DNA from: Mesostigma viride
Lineage: Eukaryota; Streptophyta; Mesostigmatophyceae; Mesostigmatales; Mesostigmataceae
Direction of reading: 5' to 3'
DNA length: 45,926 bases
Assembly: GCA_009746045.1 (NCBI GenBank)
Contig: RPFO01001473.1
Span: 1 to 45,926, forward strand
This document shows, piece after piece, positions 1 to 11,795 of the stretch. The notes under the pieces were generated by a model. It made no database searches. It saw only the letters and a list, made by a program, of their open reading frames with translations, and had not been told where the DNA came from. Every line of letters begins with the position of its first letter. Positions within the stretch are counted from its first letter, which is position 1. The translations under genes were made by a program, and so were the position numbers.

Positions 1-287
1 GTGAGCATCCACATGGCCACATGTGCATATTGTCAGCTGTGCCCAGCCAGTGTTTATATATCGATGAACTTTTGTGTGTGGCTCCTGGAGGTTGTGTTTT
101 ATCACTTGTTGAATGGTTTTCATGTTTTAATGAGTAATCTAATTTGGAGCTGACCATGTATTCCACAATGGCAGTTTTCGCATCCATGGGTATAGTAAGC
201 ATTTGCAGTGGAAACTGGCAGGTAATGGCGTTGATAACTCTACCAAATAGAATATGATGGGCCTGAGTTTTGTGGAATATCTAAAAT

Positions 288-775
288 AATGATGGCAAAG
301 GTGCATGCAAGTTTCCAGCCTCAACAGAGCACATCTTTGTATGGAACTGCAATGAAATGTGTTGAAAATTGCGAAATAGGTGCATTTTTGCTAACATTTG
401 TGAGCAAATGGACATCAAATAAACCATGATGGCCTGAATTTTTGTTGAATGTCTAAAATAACGATGGCAAAGGTGCATGCAAGTTTCCAGCCTCAACTGA
501 GCACATCTTGTATGGAAACTGCCATGAAATGTGATGAAAAATACGAAAACCGTGCATTTTTGTAACATTTGTGAGCAAACTGACATCAAATACCATATGA
601 TGGACCTGAATTTTTGTGGATGTCTAGAATAATGATGTTTAAGATGCCTGCAAGTTTCCAGCCTCAACGGAGCACATCTTGTATGGAAACTGCCATGAAA
701 TGTGATGAAAAATACGAAAAACGCACATTTTTGCTAGCATTTGGTGGCATTTTGTCACCAAATGCGTTGGATGAC
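288..775. repeat. Satellite 1, about 172-bp period, three units
   Basis: Three tandem units can be read from the recurring block GCATGCAAGTTTCCAGCCTC, which starts at 302, 475 and (mutated) 646, giving spacings of 173 and 171 bp. Each unit also carries a GAAAAATACG..GCATTTTTG block and a GAGCAAA..GACATCAAAT block. The third unit is the most diverged and fades out near 775. The short open frames across it reflect repeat periodicity, not a gene. The period is close to nucleosome length. Bases 1-287 hold nothing else I can identify. Confidence 0.8.
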
Positions 776-2004
776 CATCAGATCTTGTGTACAGTCATTA
801 GTCATGAGTAGTATCAACTTACTTGCAAACAGCCAGGTCAAGAACTTCATTTGCATATTAGAAGGTATTGTTTATATTAAAATCCTGAAAATGCTAAAAT
901 AGACATGCCAAAAATAGGTCAGCTGAGGTCCGGTAGGTCCGGAAAGTTGCAATCCTCTCTACTAGTGTCCTGAAGATGCTACCTACCAAGATCTAGCATG
1001 TTTCGACTCACATCAGTCCGGCGCAGCGCCGGTCACCCCGGTAATTCCCGCGCGAAAGTTGACGAAATTCGGTGCGCGCGTGCAATGTTGACTGAAATTC
1101 GGTGTGCACGGCTATGGTGACGCGAAAATTTATTGCGAGCTGATTACGCAACCATTTCGGACGTTATTTCGCTTGTTCGGACGTTGATTACATAAGGAAA
1201 AGTATCGTAGATAAAAAACCTGAAAAACAGTTTCTTTTTTTTCTGCAGCGAGGGCACGTGGGCAGCAGGCGGGCGTTTTGCACACCAACCGGCCCGACCC
1301 GTGTGGTGCAAGTAAGACACAGACAGGAAAAACATGCTCTCGGCGGTCATGAACACATTCTACCAGTTCCTAACATCATTTCAAAGAAACCCAGCGATGG
1401 ATTTCCCTTAATTTTGCGTTTCCGATTTTTTACGCCCCTTCGCGAAAAAAGTGAGAATTATAGGAGCGCTGACAGGGGCACCACTGCATGTCGTGCTTTT
1501 TAATCGCTTTTACGTCTTTTCTTGCAGCTATATGACTTCCCTTGGGCGCAGCAACATCGCCCGGTTTTATCCTGCGGGCGGGGCTTGCTGGCCCCGTCCG
1601 GAGTGTGCTCGGGTGCGGGAAAAACCACAGCTACTGGTTTCTAACGTCGACAACCCCCCATTTTCTGGTCATTAACCGGCGTATTCTTGTGGTTTAAGCT
1701 TCCGGCGACGGGCGAAAAGAGCTCTTACCATGACGCATGCTCTGGGGAGGCGTTCCGAGAAGGACTGGGGCGGGCAGGCAAATTTACACGCGACAGTGCC
1801 CGCACGTCGCCTGCGCACCCCGGCGTACAAGGCAAAGCGCAGTTTTCCCTCCTGGACGGCCCATCGCTGCCTTTGCCGGGCGGCATGTTGGGGAGGCGGC
1901 TCCTTCTTCCTTTCTTACCGCCAGTTTCATAGTTCATAATCGTGAGTTTCCCAACGGAGGCGTGTTAATGATGAGCGGCTGCATGCATGAATGAACGGGT
2001 GTAT
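776..2004. other. Unassigned intergenic DNA
   Basis: No convincing gene is seen. Two copies of a GAAATTCGGTG.. block lie near 1066-1110. Short overlapping frames on both strands between 1144 and 1990 show no recognisable domain, and the GC-rich patches explain why they are open. Confidence 0.5.
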
Positions 2005-4558
2005 GAATGAGGGAGGGGGGAGGGAGGGAGGGAGGGAGGGAGGGAGGAGGGAGGGAGGAGGGAGGAGAGGAGGGAGGGAGGAGGGAGGAGAGGGAGGGAG
2101 GGAGGGAGGGAGGGAGGGAGGGAGGGAGGGAGGGAGGGAGGGGGAGGGAGGGAGGAAGGGAGGGAGGGAAGGGAGGGAGGGAGGGAGGAGGGAGGGAGGG
2201 AAGGAGGGAGGGAGGGAGGGAGGGAGGGAGGGAGGAGGAGGGAGGGAGGGAGGGAGGGAGGAGGAGGGAGGGAGGGAGGGAGGGAGGAGGGAGGAGGGAG
2301 GAGGGGGAGGGAGGGAGGGAGGGAGGAGGGAGGGAGGGAGGGAGGGAGGGAGGAGGGAGGGAGGGAGGAGGGAGGAGGGAGGGAGGGAGGGAGGGAGGGA
2401 GGGAGGGAGGGAGGAGGGAGGGGAGGAGGGAGGAGGGAGGGAGGGAGGAGGGAGGGAGGAGGGAGGGAGGGAGGGAGGGAGGGAGGGAGGGAGGGAGGGA
2501 GGGAGGGAGGGAGGGAGGGAGGGAGGGAGGAGGAGGGAGGAGGGAGGGAGGGAGAGGAGGGAGGGAGGGAGGAGGGAGGGAGGGAGGGAGGAGGAGGGAG
2601 GGAGGGAGGGAGGGAGGAGGGAGGGAGGGAGGAGGGAGGGAGGGAGGAGGAGGGAGGGAGGGAGGGAGGGAGGAGGGAGGGAGGGAGGGAGGGAGGAGGG
2701 GGGAGGGAGGGAGGGAGGAGGGAGGGAGGGAGGGAGGGAGGAGGGAGGGAGGAGGGAGGGAGGGAGGGAGGGAGGGAGGGGAGGGAGGGAGGGAGGGAGG
2801 GAGGGAGGGAGGGAGGAGGGAGGGAGGGAGGGAGGGAGGGAGGGAGGGAGGGAGAGGAGGGAGGGAGGGAGGAGGGAGGGAGGGAGGGAGGGAGGGAGGG
2901 AGGAGGGAGGGAGGAGGGAGGGAGGGAGGGAGGGAGGGAGGGAGGGAGGGAGGAGGGAGGGAGGGAGGGAGGGAGGGAGGGAGGGAGGGAGGGAGGGAGG
3001 GGAGGGAGGAGGGAGGGAGGGAGGGAGGGAGGAGGGAGGGAGGCAGGGAGGGAGGGAGGGAGGGAGGAGGGAGGGAGGGAGGGAGGGAGGGAGGGAGGGA
3101 GGGAGGGAGGGAGAGGGAGGGAGGGAGGAGGGAGGGAGGGAGGGAGGGAGGGAGGGAGGGAGGGAGGGAGGGGAGGGAGGGAGGGAGGGGAGGGAGGGAG
3201 GGAGGGAGGGAGGGAGGGGGAGGGAGGGAGGAGGGAGGGAGGAGGGAGGGAGGGAGGGAGGGAGGGAGGGAGGGAGGGAGGGAGGAGGGAGGGAGGGAGG
3301 GAGGGAGGGAGGGAGGGAGGAGGGAGGGAGGGAGGGAGGGAGGGAGGAGGGAGGGAGGGAGGGAGGGAGGGAGGGAGAGGGAGGGAGGGAGGGAGGGAGG
3401 GAGGGAGGGAGGGAGAGGGAGGGAGGGAGGGAGGGAGGGAGGGAGGGAGGGAGGGAGGAGGGAGGGAGGGAGGGAGGGAGGGAGGGAGGAGGGAGGGAGG
3501 GAGGGAGGGAGGGAGAGGGAGGGAGGGAGGAGGGAGGGAGGGAGGGAGGGAGGGAGGGAGGAGGGAGGGAGGAGGGAGGGAGGAGGGAGGGAGGAGGGAG
3601 GGAGGGAGGAGGGAGGGGGGAGGGAGGGAGGGAGGGAGGGAGGGAGGGAGGGAGGGAGGGAGGAGGGAGGGAGGGAGGAGGGAGGAGGGAGGGAGGGAGG
3701 GAGGGAGGGAGGGAGGGAGGGAGGGAGGGAGGGAGGGAGGGGGAGGGAGGAGGGAGGGAGGGAGGGAGGAGGGAGGGAGGGAGGGAGGGAGGGAGGGAGG
3801 AGGAGGAGAGGAGAGGGAGGGAGGGAGGGAGGGAGGGAGGGAGGGGGAGGGAGGGAGGGAGGGAGGGGGAGAGGGAGGGAGGGAGGGAGGGAGGGAGGGA
3901 GGGAGGAGGGAGGGAGGGAGGAGGGAGGGAGGGAGGAGGGAGGGAGGGAGGAGGGAGGAGGGAGGGAGGGAGGGAGGAGGAGGGAGGGAGGGAGGAGGGA
4001 GGGAGGGAGGGAGGAGGGAGGGAGGAGGGAGGGAGGGAGGGAGGGAGGGAGGGAGGGAGGGAGGAGGGAGGGAGGAGGGAGGGAGGGAGGGAGGGAGGGA
4101 GGGAGGGAGGAGGGAGGGAGGAGGAGGGAGGGAGGGAGGGAGGAGGGAGGAGGGAGGGAGGGAGGGAGGGAGGGAGGGAGGGAGGGAGGGAGGGAGGGAG
4201 GGAGGGAGGGAGGGAGGAGGGAGGGAGGGAGGGAGGGAGGGAGGGAGGGAGGGAGGGAGGGAGGGAGGGAGGGAGGGAGGAGGGAGGGAGGGAGGGAGGG
4301 AGGAGGGAGGGAGGGAGGGAGGGAGGGAGGGAGGGAGGGAGGGAGGGAGGGAGGGAGGGAGGGAGGGAGGGAGGGAGGGAGGAGGGAGGGAGGGAGGGAG
4401 GGAGGGAGGGAGGGAGGGAGGGAGGGAGGGAGGGAGGGAGGGAGGGAGGAGGGAGGGAGGGAGGGAGGGAGGGAGGAGGGAGGGAGGGAGGAGGGAGGGA
4501 GGGAGGGAGGGAGGGGAGGGAGGGAGGGAGGGAGGGAGGAGGGAGGGAGGGAGGAGGG
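2005..4558. repeat. 2.55-kb (GGGA)n purine tract
   Basis: About 2,550 bp consist almost only of GGGA units with scattered GGA, GGGGA and GA variants. All G and A are on the plus strand and all C and T on the minus strand. The apparent 900-1000 residue reading frames on both strands (Gly-Arg-Glu and Ser-Leu-Pro repeats) result from the 4-bp period and should not be annotated as proteins. The variant units differ along the tract, so it is an old, internally mutated microsatellite rather than one uniform run. Confidence 0.97.
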
Positions 4559-4561
4559 TAT

Positions 4562-4564
4562 GAC

Positions 4565-4628
<64 letters not shown>

Positions 4629-4632
4629 TGTG

Positions 4633-4688
<56 letters not shown>

Positions 4689-4692
4689 TGTA
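4562..4692. repeat. (TGCG)n microsatellite
   Basis: About 130 bp of nearly perfect TGCG/GCGT units follow directly after the purine tract, with one GTGTGC interruption near 4630. The alternating purine-pyrimidine pattern is typical of Z-DNA-forming sequence. Confidence 0.95.
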
Positions 4693-4719
4693 TGCATGGG
4701 TGGGTGGATACATGTGTAC

Positions 4720-4755
4720 GTGGGTGTGTGTGTGTGTGTGGGTGGGTAAGGGATC

Positions 4756-4795
<40 letters not shown>

Positions 4796-4808
4796 TGTGT
4801 GTGTGTGC
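4720..4808. repeat. (GT)n microsatellite, two blocks
   Basis: Two GT-dinucleotide blocks (about 4722-4739 and 4758-4807) are separated by a short GGGTGGGTAAGG segment. They complete a compound microsatellite in the order GGGA, TGCG, GT. Confidence 0.95.
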
Positions 4809-4856
4809 TTCTCTGCTTAGGCGTTGGAGCACACGCATGCACTGGAGGAAGGGGGT

Positions 4857-5087
4857 GATGAAAACCCAGACCAACTGTCGCACCCACCCCTCCACCTTCA
4901 CCAAGCGTAAGGCCAAGCGTGCCATGGGGGTAGGGTAGCTGACGCAAGTCACCAACGCCAGGGTGCTCACCAGGCTGGTGGATGAGAAGATGGGGGGCAG
5001 GCCCCTGTCAGATGCAGAGAAGAAGAAAAGGAAAAGGATGCAGCAGGGCCGTGAGAACGTGCCCCCGGGTGTGGCATTAGCCACTAT
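4857..5087 (+). pseudogene. Possible terminal exon or gene remnant rich in Lys/Arg
   Basis: One frame reads from an ATG at 4857 through a basic stretch ([12 protein letters not shown]), meets a TAG at 4935-4937, then continues in the same frame through [20 protein letters not shown] and [14 protein letters not shown] to a stop at 5085-5087. The internal TAG could instead be the AG of a splice acceptor (GGGTAG|CTGACG), making 4938-5087 a last exon. The amino-acid mix looks protein-like rather than random, but I recognise no family. Low confidence. Confidence 0.3.
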
Positions 5088-5214
5088 ATAGCTAGCTAGC
5101 TGGCTAGAGCTGTGTTATTAATGCATTGTACTATAGGCATGTGCCCCCATGTATGCCTTCCTGCATTGTAAATATGATGCATAATGTAATGATGTGTTGT
5201 TTGGAACCTTCTGT

Positions 5215-5990
5215 ACACCAAGGTGGAATGATTGCCATGAAATCCTTGGAAGAACAATAGAAAGCTGCTTTTTCTGTGGTATTTATGCTAGCATCTGTCA
5301 CCAATTTGTCATCCAACCAGCCTGAAGCTTTGTGGGCAGGCTGCATGGGATGTGTTTCGAACATGTGCCAAGTCCCAGGTCCAACTGAGTTCATTTGATG
5401 TCATTATATATGCACATGTGTGATGAAACCCTTGAAAAACCATGAAAAACTGCATTTTTGTGGTATTTATGCTGGCATTTGTCACCAGTTTGTCATCCAA
5501 CCAGCCTGAAGCTTTGTGGGCAGGCTGCATGGGATGTGTTTCGAACATGTGCCAAGTCCCAGGTCCAACTGAGTTCATTTGATGTCATTATATATGCAAA
5601 TGTGTGATGAAACCCTTGGAAAACCCTGAAAAACTGCATTTTTGTGGTGTTTATGCTAGCATCTACAGGTCACCAATTTGTCATCCAACCAGCCTGAAAC
5701 TTTGTGGGCATGCTGCATGGGATGTGTTTAGAACATATGCAAAGTTCCACGCCCAACTGAGTTCATTTGGTGTCATTATATATGCATATGTGTGATGAAA
5801 CCCTTGGAAAACCCTGAAAAACTGCATTTTGGGGGTATTTATGCTAGCATCTGTCACCATTTTGTGATCCAACCAGCCTGAAACTTTGTGGGCATGCTGC
5901 ATGGGATGTGTTTATAACATGTGCAAAGTTCCAGGCCCAACTGAGTTCATTTGATGTCATTATATACGCATACATGCCAGAAAGTGCTGA
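5215..5990. repeat. Satellite 2, about 184-bp period, four units
   Basis: The marker CCAACCAGCCTGAA recurs at 5313, 5497, 5685 and 5869, giving spacings of 184, 188 and 184 bp. Every unit includes TTTATGCTAGCATCTGTCACC, a GCATGGGATGTGTTT block and a GTCATTATATATGCA block. The 188-bp spacing comes from a 4-base insertion (ACAG) in one unit. Parts of the plan (GAAAAACTGCATTTTTG, GCTAGCATTTG..GTCACC) resemble satellite 1, so the two may be related. The short frames read across it simply repeat the same peptide. Confidence 0.85.
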
Positions 5991-8150
5991 AAATTCGGTA
6001 TTTTTATGCTAGCAAATGTCACCATGTTACCATGCTGCCGACTCCCAAAAAATTATTTGACCACATGCCACCATTAGATATCTGATTAGGCACCTTGGTG
6101 CCAAATTTGAGGCCAAACTAATCATTAGCCTATCCTAGAATAATTTTCAGGGTGGAAAAATGGCTTTTTGGAATGATGTGCTATAATTGCGTTGTGCAGG
6201 AGTAATAAGGCTATTTTTTGGCACTTTCAGACCGTTGTGTACAGGGACTAATTAACGGTTACAGTACAGGGGGTACCCAGGTCCACCGGGACAAAAGTGA
6301 ATGTAAAATAATTACGAACATGCATATTCGAGGCTATGGCGTTGCAGAAAACTGATTGGTGTAGGAGCATCGATGCATGGATTCGTTCCAAATTTTGTAG
6401 GCATTATTTATGCGTTATAAAGATGCTGTAGCCGCAGTCGCGCAACATTTACTGAGGTGCGCAATCATCTCGGTCTGGGTTTTACTGCGTCAACGCGTGT
6501 TTATTGTGGCGGGAGTGACAATGAAGCTAGCACTTGTTATCGGCGGCTTTATAATTGAATATTTCGCATCGAGTAAATTTGTTACGATGTATTTCTTTCG
6601 AATATTTCATTAGTGTCGTGGGCCAGGAAAGTCTTGACGCATCGGCCCTGTCGTCAGCTTGCTAGCTGTCCTTGAGCCTTTTTTTTGCGGTTTCGACCTG
6701 GCGTAGTTTAGTGTCCCTGCGGTTACCGTCGACAAGATAAAGTCGTCGTATCACTCGGTAAGTAATCTCGGACTCATTGTTGAAGGTTTGGGATGTCAAA
6801 GTTGCTTCGTTACTACTTTTCTGTAATGGTTTGTGGTGGTGGTTGCGCACAGCCATTACGGTCAGATTTTCATCAGTTTTGTTCATGATTGGCTGCGTCT
6901 GCACCAAATATACTATAGAATAATGATTGGTGTTACATGTAAATAAGTTCTATATGGTATCATGATGGTTTCTATAGCCTAAATCCTTAAGAATTGATGG
7001 TATCCTGGCCTGTTTTTGGTTAGCCTTTTAGCTTTGTTAGTATTGCTGTTGTGCAGTCACCCCATCTGTCTTCATGTAACACCTGTGGAGGTCCCAGTGC
7101 CCTGCTTGCATTCAAAAGAAGGTCCATGAGTTGTCTCTGTGTCATTTCATCTCAGGCAAGCATATGGAGGTCATTTTTTATGTTGTGGATGCATGGGCTA
7201 CGTAGCCCCTTGCACACGTGCATTTGGGCCTTGGCACAGTGGTATACCTGCTAGTAGAGCTTGGTAGCCACCACATGGTGACATTTTCTTTAGAACAACA
7301 TGAAGCATAGTTTAAGCTGTGTGTTAGTGATCATTTTGAGCATTACCCGGCCATTCAAAAGCACCATTGTGCACGCCTCATACCATTGTAATGCCACTTA
7401 GTGCCGCATGTCGCCCCGTAGCCAGTTAACAGCTGAAATGATGAAGCCCAGCATATAATGAGCTCCAGTTAGCATTTCCAATGATCTAGGCTTACTTTTA
7501 CTTATTTAGTCTAGCACTGACATGTGAGAAAAACTGTGCATGTGGTAGGCTTGTGTGGTGGCAGGGTAGTCATTGGCCTTACCATGCCATGATACGCGCG
7601 AATGTGACGTACTGTGCATTGGCATGGCTACCTATGTTTAATCGCTGTTATGGATGTTCTGTATGCTGGAATTGATGAAATAATGCATGTTTGATCATTT
7701 ATGATGTTTTATGATGCTACGGACTGAGGCGCCTGCCTTGTAATGCTAGCAAATGTCACCAGCCAAACTGGCTCCTATTTTTAGGCGCGAGTTATTTTTA
7801 GATAATGCATCTGGGTCCCTGGGACAACCTGTCATGTCAGTGTTCAGAAGCCATGCCTGGCTGCCCAAGCAACTGCCTTTAAAATGTTGGGAGCAACGGA
7901 ACTGTTTTCAGGTGTAATAATGCATTATACATGAGTGTTTTTCTCGCACTCGCGCACCCCCCTGAGGGTGGTGCTATATTTAGCACCCATAGGACATTGC
8001 AACATGACCAATGACATGACCCCCAAGTAAGTCCCTATATGTGTGTGCTTTGGTCCCAGTATGGACCCTAAATTGTTTTTAGGTTAGGCCGGTTGTGGAC
8101 ATTACCATGCAAGGTGCAACTGGAGCCTATTTTTAGGCGCGAGTTGGACA
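5991..8150. other. Unassigned, AT-richer non-coding DNA
   Basis: No gene with family support is visible. The satellite-2 block ATGCTAGCAAATGTCACC recurs singly near 6006 and 7743. A 22-bp block (CCTATTTTTAGGCGCGAGTT core) appears twice, near 7773 and 8125. The remaining frames are short and of ordinary composition. It could be intron or intergenic sequence. Confidence 0.4.
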
Positions 8151-8154
8151 CCAT

Positions 8155-9574
8155 TTAAGGGCTAGACGCCAGGATGCGAAGCTTGTCACCGGTGTATATG
8201 TCAGTGTACAAGTTCATGTCCTCCAACATCCTCTCAGCGTCCCGGGGCTGCCAATTGTCCTTGATGGACTGATCCAAAACTGGCTTAGTACCGCGTACGG
8301 CGTACCCCTCGGCCACGGTCGGCCGCCTAGGTGCTGCTTGATCTGCAGCTGGCGCGTTCTGACCGCCCTGAGATCCTTGGCTCTGATCATCTGCCAGCGC
8401 AGCCTGGTCCCCCAGCGCCTGGCCTCCACCGCGTCCATCGCGTCCATCGCGTCCATCGCGTACATCCATCCATCCCAGCGCCGCGCCGCTCCAATTTGCC
8501 GACACCGCGCCCTCGTTGGTCAATAGCTCCCTCACTCATGATGGCCCCTGTTCAGATCTGCTATAGCCAGCCAAGTGGCAAAACAGTAATTAAAGCAATA
8601 TAAGCTAGCTGCTGAACAAGAAAAGAAAAATGACAAGTGTTGCCACTCAGTCAAGACCACCACGGTCACCCGCGGGCGCTTCCTGGTTCTCCTTGTCGCT
8701 GTCACTGTCGCTGTCGCTCACAACGATAAGCTCTGGCACCCTGCTGCCAGCAGCACCGTCGTCGGCCCGCTGTCGGCCCGCGATGACAGCGTCGTCACCG
8801 TTAGTGTAGTAGACAGGTGACAACCCGTCGTTACCACCCCGCGGGTTGTATCTTGGCACCTCGCGGTCGCCAAGCTCCTCGTCGCCTAGACCAGCGACCC
8901 CCACAGCTCCCACCTCAAGGTCACTGTCGTAACCGAGAGGGGCGAACTCCTCCCAACGCGTCACACGAACACGAAGAGGTTGGGGCAGTTCCTGAAAAGG
9001 AACTCTCCTTCGCTCCGGATCCCTGTCGACTCGTGTCGCACGCTGACCTCCGGTGATGGCTTCCGCAGCCGCCTCGACCTCTGCCAGCCGCCTGTAGCGC
9101 TCCGCCCCGCGTCGCTCACGTCGAACTGGTCCCGCTGCAACTCCCTCGTTGCCAATTACGTCTGCGAACGTACGTTGTACACCCGCACCCGCTGCTGCCT
9201 GCACGAACTCGTGTCGCACCGCACCAGCTGGCTCCGCAGCTTCTCCTCGCCTGGCCGCCAACTCCGCACGCACCCGGTCAACTAAGGCTCAGTGTAATCA
9301 CAGTCTGGATCCCGACCAGACCGTGCAGCTCTTGCTCGATGTCGTCGACGCTCCGGTGTGCCGGAACGACAATGGTTCGGACGTGCTGCAGAATGCGCTC
9401 CCAATCCTCGACCTGGTCGTCGACGAATTGCACAAAGTTGCGATTAACAGGTGGACGATCTGCAAGCAATAAAGATAAATCTCGAACCACACGACGCAAT
9501 TCAGGCGAAATGGAACCACCAGCAGACTGCCGAGGAAACCGGAAATTCTGCTGCCGTTGTTCTTCCTGCACCAT
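8155..9574 (-). CDS. Probable spliced hypothetical protein, acidic/Ser-rich
   Basis: Three minus-strand open stretches in succession look like exons of one gene: about 9470-9278, 9273-8647 and 8535-8155. A good acceptor (TTTATTGCTTGCAG) precedes the first at about 9470, and another (ATCTGAACAG) lies just before 8535. The middle stretch is rich in Ala, Arg and Glu and ends with a (Ser-Asp)n run followed by KENQ. The last stretch has a DGRDGRDGR run encoded by a 9-bp tandem repeat (about 8425-8460). No enzyme or binding domain is recognised. Low-complexity acidic runs suggest a disordered or nuclear protein, which is inference. The exon joins and the true 5' end are not resolved, so the span is approximate. 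Confidence 0.4.
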
Positions 9575-9860
9575 TCGACAACTGACGAGCTTCTCGCGTC
9601 GTCAACGCTGCACGCAGCAAACAGCAACGACCCTCCTGGCCGTTCCGTCGAGACTGCTTGTAATTTGACTTAACGTTTCTAAAACGCAATGTATAAGGAT
9701 ATGGTTGCAATGCAGCAATGTGTGAATGTGGTTGGAACGGAGCTTTGTTAAAATTGGATAATGTTACAGCGCTCACACACTTGAGGCTTGTACGCGAGTT
9801 TGCCAAGTCAAGGCAACACACGTGAGGCGGGCTTGCAAGAGAACTGCCCAATTGGCACTG

Positions 9861-10190
9861 CACTAGGAACTCGGGGGTGATATAAGTGGTAAAAAGTGGT
9901 AAAATCTATATCACCCGGTGGTAAAAAGTGGTAAAAAGTGATAAAAAGTGATAAAAAGTGATAAAAAGTGGTAAAAAAGGGGTAAAACAGGTGGTAAAAG
10001 GTGGTAAAACAGGGGGTGGTAAAAGCCTTTACCACCTCCATTTTACCACCTGACCGCCATCGTGGTAAAAAAATACCACCAGGTGGTAAAAACGAGGGTG
10101 AAAACAGGTGGTAAAAAATTACCACCATGGAGGTGAAAAAATCGGTGGTAAAAATGGTAAAAAATATGGAGGGAAAAAACGCAGATAGAT
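9861..10190. repeat. Subterminal repeat array, left end of copy A
   Basis: Repeated units of GTGGTAAAAA and GTGATAAAAA, with some units inverted (TTTTTACCAC), occupy the left 330 bp. Equivalent arrays occur at 19010-19338 in copy B and 33549-33877 in copy C. By analogy with TNPA-type sites of plant CACTA elements they are likely transposase-binding sites. The array can fold on itself in several registers. Confidence 0.8.
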
Positions 10191-10240
10191 CTTACTAGGA
10201 ACTCGGCTTTGAGAATGGGTGAGAAAACACGTTTCTCACC
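10191..10240. repeat. Internal CACTA end-like sequence
   Basis: The sequence ACTAGGAACTCGGCTTTGAG, almost the same as the element terminus, sits about 330 bp inside copy A. In copy B (near 18993-19005) and copy C (near 33532-33544) the full CACTAGGAACTCGGC form is kept, read on the minus strand. This looks like an older end of a related element left inside, so the present family may have arisen by nested insertion. Confidence 0.6.
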
Positions 10241-11645
10241 CGGGTGAGATGACCCAAAAAAGGTGAGAAAAGGAGAAAACGTGAGAAAAATCTCAAAAAA
10301 CAGGACGTGAATCAACAGCACTGGTCAAATCAGGGCAATCAAAATCGCTTCATTAAAATGTTTAAATAATAAATGTTTATAGCCGTCAAGAACCTATCGA
10401 TTCATACTAGCCATTCAGAGGCTGTTCTGAAATTGTAACCATTGATCATTTAATGAATCATCTATACAACACTGTTATGGCTTTATGACACATCCGTCAT
10501 TGCCTTTCATCTTATACGATGGCAGCTAGTGGTTAACGAAGCTGGTCGCTTGCTAGGGCATCATGCTGACCGCTCCCATTTCATTCCCGTGGTGCCTGCA
10601 AGAATCCAAGCAAGCCGCGACACAATATGCAAGAGAACAAAAAGATATCAGATCCTTGACATAGACATCACAATTCTACAAGGAAGAGCTCGCCAGCACC
10701 TAACGGTCCATGCAGCAAATGTGTAGAATACGATTTAAGACCCAACACTCACTCTTATGGCAAAGCAGCCCATACACATGAATCACACCATGCGCCAGAT
10801 GTCACACGAGCAAGCCACAACGTTGTCGTCGGATCAGAAAGCAACAAACGTGAAAACGCTAGCGGCCCAAATCTGAGATTCCGCGGAACAGAGAAAATAA
10901 GAAAGCTCAGAAGCTACCAGCAAGGGATCGAACATAGGACCTTTGGCATGATGTCGCGGCTGTGTGAGTCTCCTGATCCGAAGGCATCTCACTTAAGTAA
11001 CGTTTCGAAACAGCCAAACTGCGAAAAACCTCTTACCGGAGAGTTTTGCCAATATCAAGGAGACAACCAGCGCAGGTCAGAAATCGGGAGAATCCGGACC
11101 ATGGTAGCTCGAGCCTGCCGTTATCTTGTCCGCGCTGTCGAGCCGTGCAGGATTATGAATATGAATGGAGATGGAAATGTGTAGCCTTACATGCGAAATA
11201 ATGGCCGGCTGACGTGAAGAGCGACTAGATGACCTAGACGGTGGGGCCGGAAACAGCTTGCTTGTTTGTGTTTCATCGTGGGCAACGAGTCCAACGACTA
11301 CTTTCTCTGGGTTGCAAACTGCGGCAAATTGAACGCAAACCTCATCATGAAATCTTGACCGTCGAAATGTAACGATCCGACGACTTATGCAGTATGCCGC
11401 GTAATTTTTTGCGGGAGAGCCGTTGGGCCGGTTCCCGACGCGGGCGACCAGTGGTTTGCATTAAGTTAACTTACCTGAAGTTTTCCAACAGAAGTTACCC
11501 AAGCCGCACGATGGCACTCATCGACGGCCTCAGTCTTTTGACGCGTCGGCCCGATTTTGGGGGCACCAATTTGACCCCAACGGTACCTACCGACAAAGGG
11601 CATACATTACCTTTCACGCGCACCACGACCCCTTCGAGTTCTGCT

Positions 11646-11795
11646 ATGGCGGTGGTGCCGTGGGGCCCGCATCAGACTGCGGGCCCTTATCTTCTATGGC
11701 GGTGCTGCCGTTGGGCCCGAATCAGACTGCCGGCCCTTATCTTCTATGGCGGTGCTGCCGTTGGGCCCGAATCAGACTGCAGGCCCTTTATGCAG
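11646..11795 (+). repeat. 50-bp tandem repeat inside copy A
   Basis: Three units begin with ATGGCGGTG at 11646, 11696 and 11746, exactly 50 bp apart. Each carries GGGCCCGAATCAGACTGC or a close variant. Copy C also has three units (about 31940-32090), whereas copy B has two (about 17455-17545). A short frame from the ATG at 11394 runs through the array and is preserved in part in all three copies, but matches no family I know. Confidence 0.85.

Noticed and set aside
1927-5084. Open frames of 900-1039 residues on both strands (Gly-Arg-Glu and Ser-Leu-Pro repeats)
   Set aside because: They are produced by the 4-bp (GGGA)n and (TGCG)n periods, are open in several frames at once and have no other coding signal.
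7051-7254. Small plus-strand frame in the unassigned region
   Set aside because: Cys-containing but too short, without a Kozak context, neighbours or family pattern.
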